Positions 13,855-14,253 of a stretch of 14,253 nucleotides of DNA are shown here, piece by piece. The DNA lies in the NCBI GenBank assembly GCA_029257755.1, contig JARIAP010000101.1, positions 1 to 14,253 on the forward strand, written 5' to 3'. The position numbers and the translations under genes were made by a program. Within the stretch, counting starts at the first letter, position 1, and each line of letters starts with the position of its first letter. Source of the DNA: Helicobacter sp. GTDB taxonomy: Bacteria > Campylobacterota > Campylobacteria > Campylobacterales > Helicobacteraceae. The notes beneath the pieces are model-generated. The model did not search any database. It was not told the DNA's origin and saw nothing but the letters and a program-made list of their open reading frames with translations.

Positions 13855-13894
13855 AATATATTTACTCTTTACTTCTTTATTGAGTATATATATT
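13855..13894. terminator. Possible bidirectional hairpin after tsf
   Basis: AATATATTTACTC (13855-13867) and GAGTATATATATT (13882-13894) pair at 12 of 13 positions around a 14-base loop, between the convergent tsf and the right-edge gene. It overlaps the last codons of the latter. No uridine tract follows, so termination is uncertain. Confidence 0.35.
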
Positions 13895-14253
13895 ACAATG
13901 CAATAATATATACATTTCCTCAATTTTACCTGCTATCCAAGCTCCAACAATAGGTCCTGCAATAGGTATGACTGAACCAACATAACCTCCTAAGATTCTC
14001 CCTGCCATAGTTATGCCAAGTCTTGTAGCTGTGCGTGTAGCGAGTGTTTTAGCGGTTTCACTTGTGATTACTGAACCAATCGCTGACTCAAGCAACGCTT
14101 CTTTAAAAGCCCTCTCATTATCTTTTCCCTCTGCTTTTTTAAAAAGATAGGAAAAAACACCGAAATTTCCTGTAAGTTTGTATCTATATAGTGTATTTAC
14201 TATTTTTGAAACTCCTTGTGAATCCATATAATTACTTAATAACTCACTTGAGC
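13877..14253 (-). CDS. C-terminal part of an unknown, GC-rich accessory protein with a glycine-rich membrane segment
   Basis: The frame is open from the right edge to a TAA at 13877-13879, at least 124 residues. An ATG at 14225-14227 exists but has no ribosome site, and the frame continues upstream (SSELLSNY before it), so the gene very likely starts outside the window. Visible order: a basic, helical stretch (YRYKLTGNFGVFSYLFKKAE), an A/T/R-rich helix (SETAKTLATRTATRLG), then about 30 hydrophobic residues with glycine-zipper spacing (AGRILGGYVGSVIPIAG then PIVGAWIAGKI). This could be one or two membrane-inserting helices, as at the end of some secreted toxins or phage/secretion proteins. I recognise no family. 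Composition is foreign: 80 G/C in 180 bases at 13921-14100. Confidence 0.65.
   Translation of the reverse strand, partial: SSELLSNYMDSQGVSKIVNTLYRYKLTGNFGVFSYLFKKAEGKDNERAFKEALLESAIGSVITSETAKTLATRTATRLGITMAGRILGGYVGSVIPIAGPIVGAWIAGKIEEMYILLHCNIYTQ

Noticed and set aside
13877..14227. Complete 116-residue gene starting at the ATG at 14227
   Set aside because: No ribosome site precedes the ATG and the frame remains open to the window edge, so the gene is treated as partial.

Overview
The window looks like a chromosomal piece of a low-GC member of the Campylobacterota (epsilonproteobacteria), most likely Helicobacter or a close relative. The reasons are the very AT-rich composition (16 G/C in 60 bases at 12001-12060), the AAGGA-type ribosome sites, extended TG-TATAAT -10 promoters without clear -35 boxes, a DUF507 gene directly before carA, a MetRS carrying its own C-terminal tRNA-binding domain, an epsilon-type long EF-Ts, and a Cj1646-Cj1649 (iam)-like ABC operon. 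Species cannot be fixed from this sequence alone.

Layout, left to right. A secreted-protein gene runs off the left edge (minus strand), followed by about 360 bp with no gene. A minus-strand lipid-transport operon follows, reading right to left: dgkA (diacylglycerol kinase), a STAS-MlaE-like permease, its ATPase, an MCE/MlaD-like protein and a lipoprotein. The genes overlap or lie 9-18 bp apart, and three of the five use GTG or TTG starts. Divergent from it is a TerC-superfamily (DUF475) membrane protein. Between this and the convergent ppa (inorganic pyrophosphatase) lies a good hairpin terminator. Divergent from ppa is metG, then a small exported coiled-coil ORF whose continuation is frameshifted.

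A palindrome-flanked extended -10 promoter precedes the DUF507-carA pair. An anchored di-haem cytochrome c peroxidase of unusual sequence comes next. Then comes rpsB-tsf, preceded by a roughly 105-nt leader that can form several long-range helices, some mutually exclusive or pseudoknotted. The leader begins almost exactly where the -10 box predicts transcription to start. The right edge holds the C-terminal end of a minus-strand gene with a glycine-zipper-like membrane segment. Its GC content (80 of 180 bases at 13921-14100) is far above the surroundings, which suggests horizontal acquisition.

How the genes fit together: most are housekeeping (translation: metG, rpsB, tsf; nucleotide/arginine precursor supply: carA; phosphate metabolism: ppa). 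The dgkA-MCE operon handles membrane lipids. The best candidates for something undescribed are the rpsB leader RNA, the 40-residue N-terminal extension of EF-Ts, the operator-like palindrome before DUF507-carA, the divergent peroxidase, and the GC-rich accessory gene on the right edge. No mobile element, CRISPR array, tRNA or rRNA was seen.
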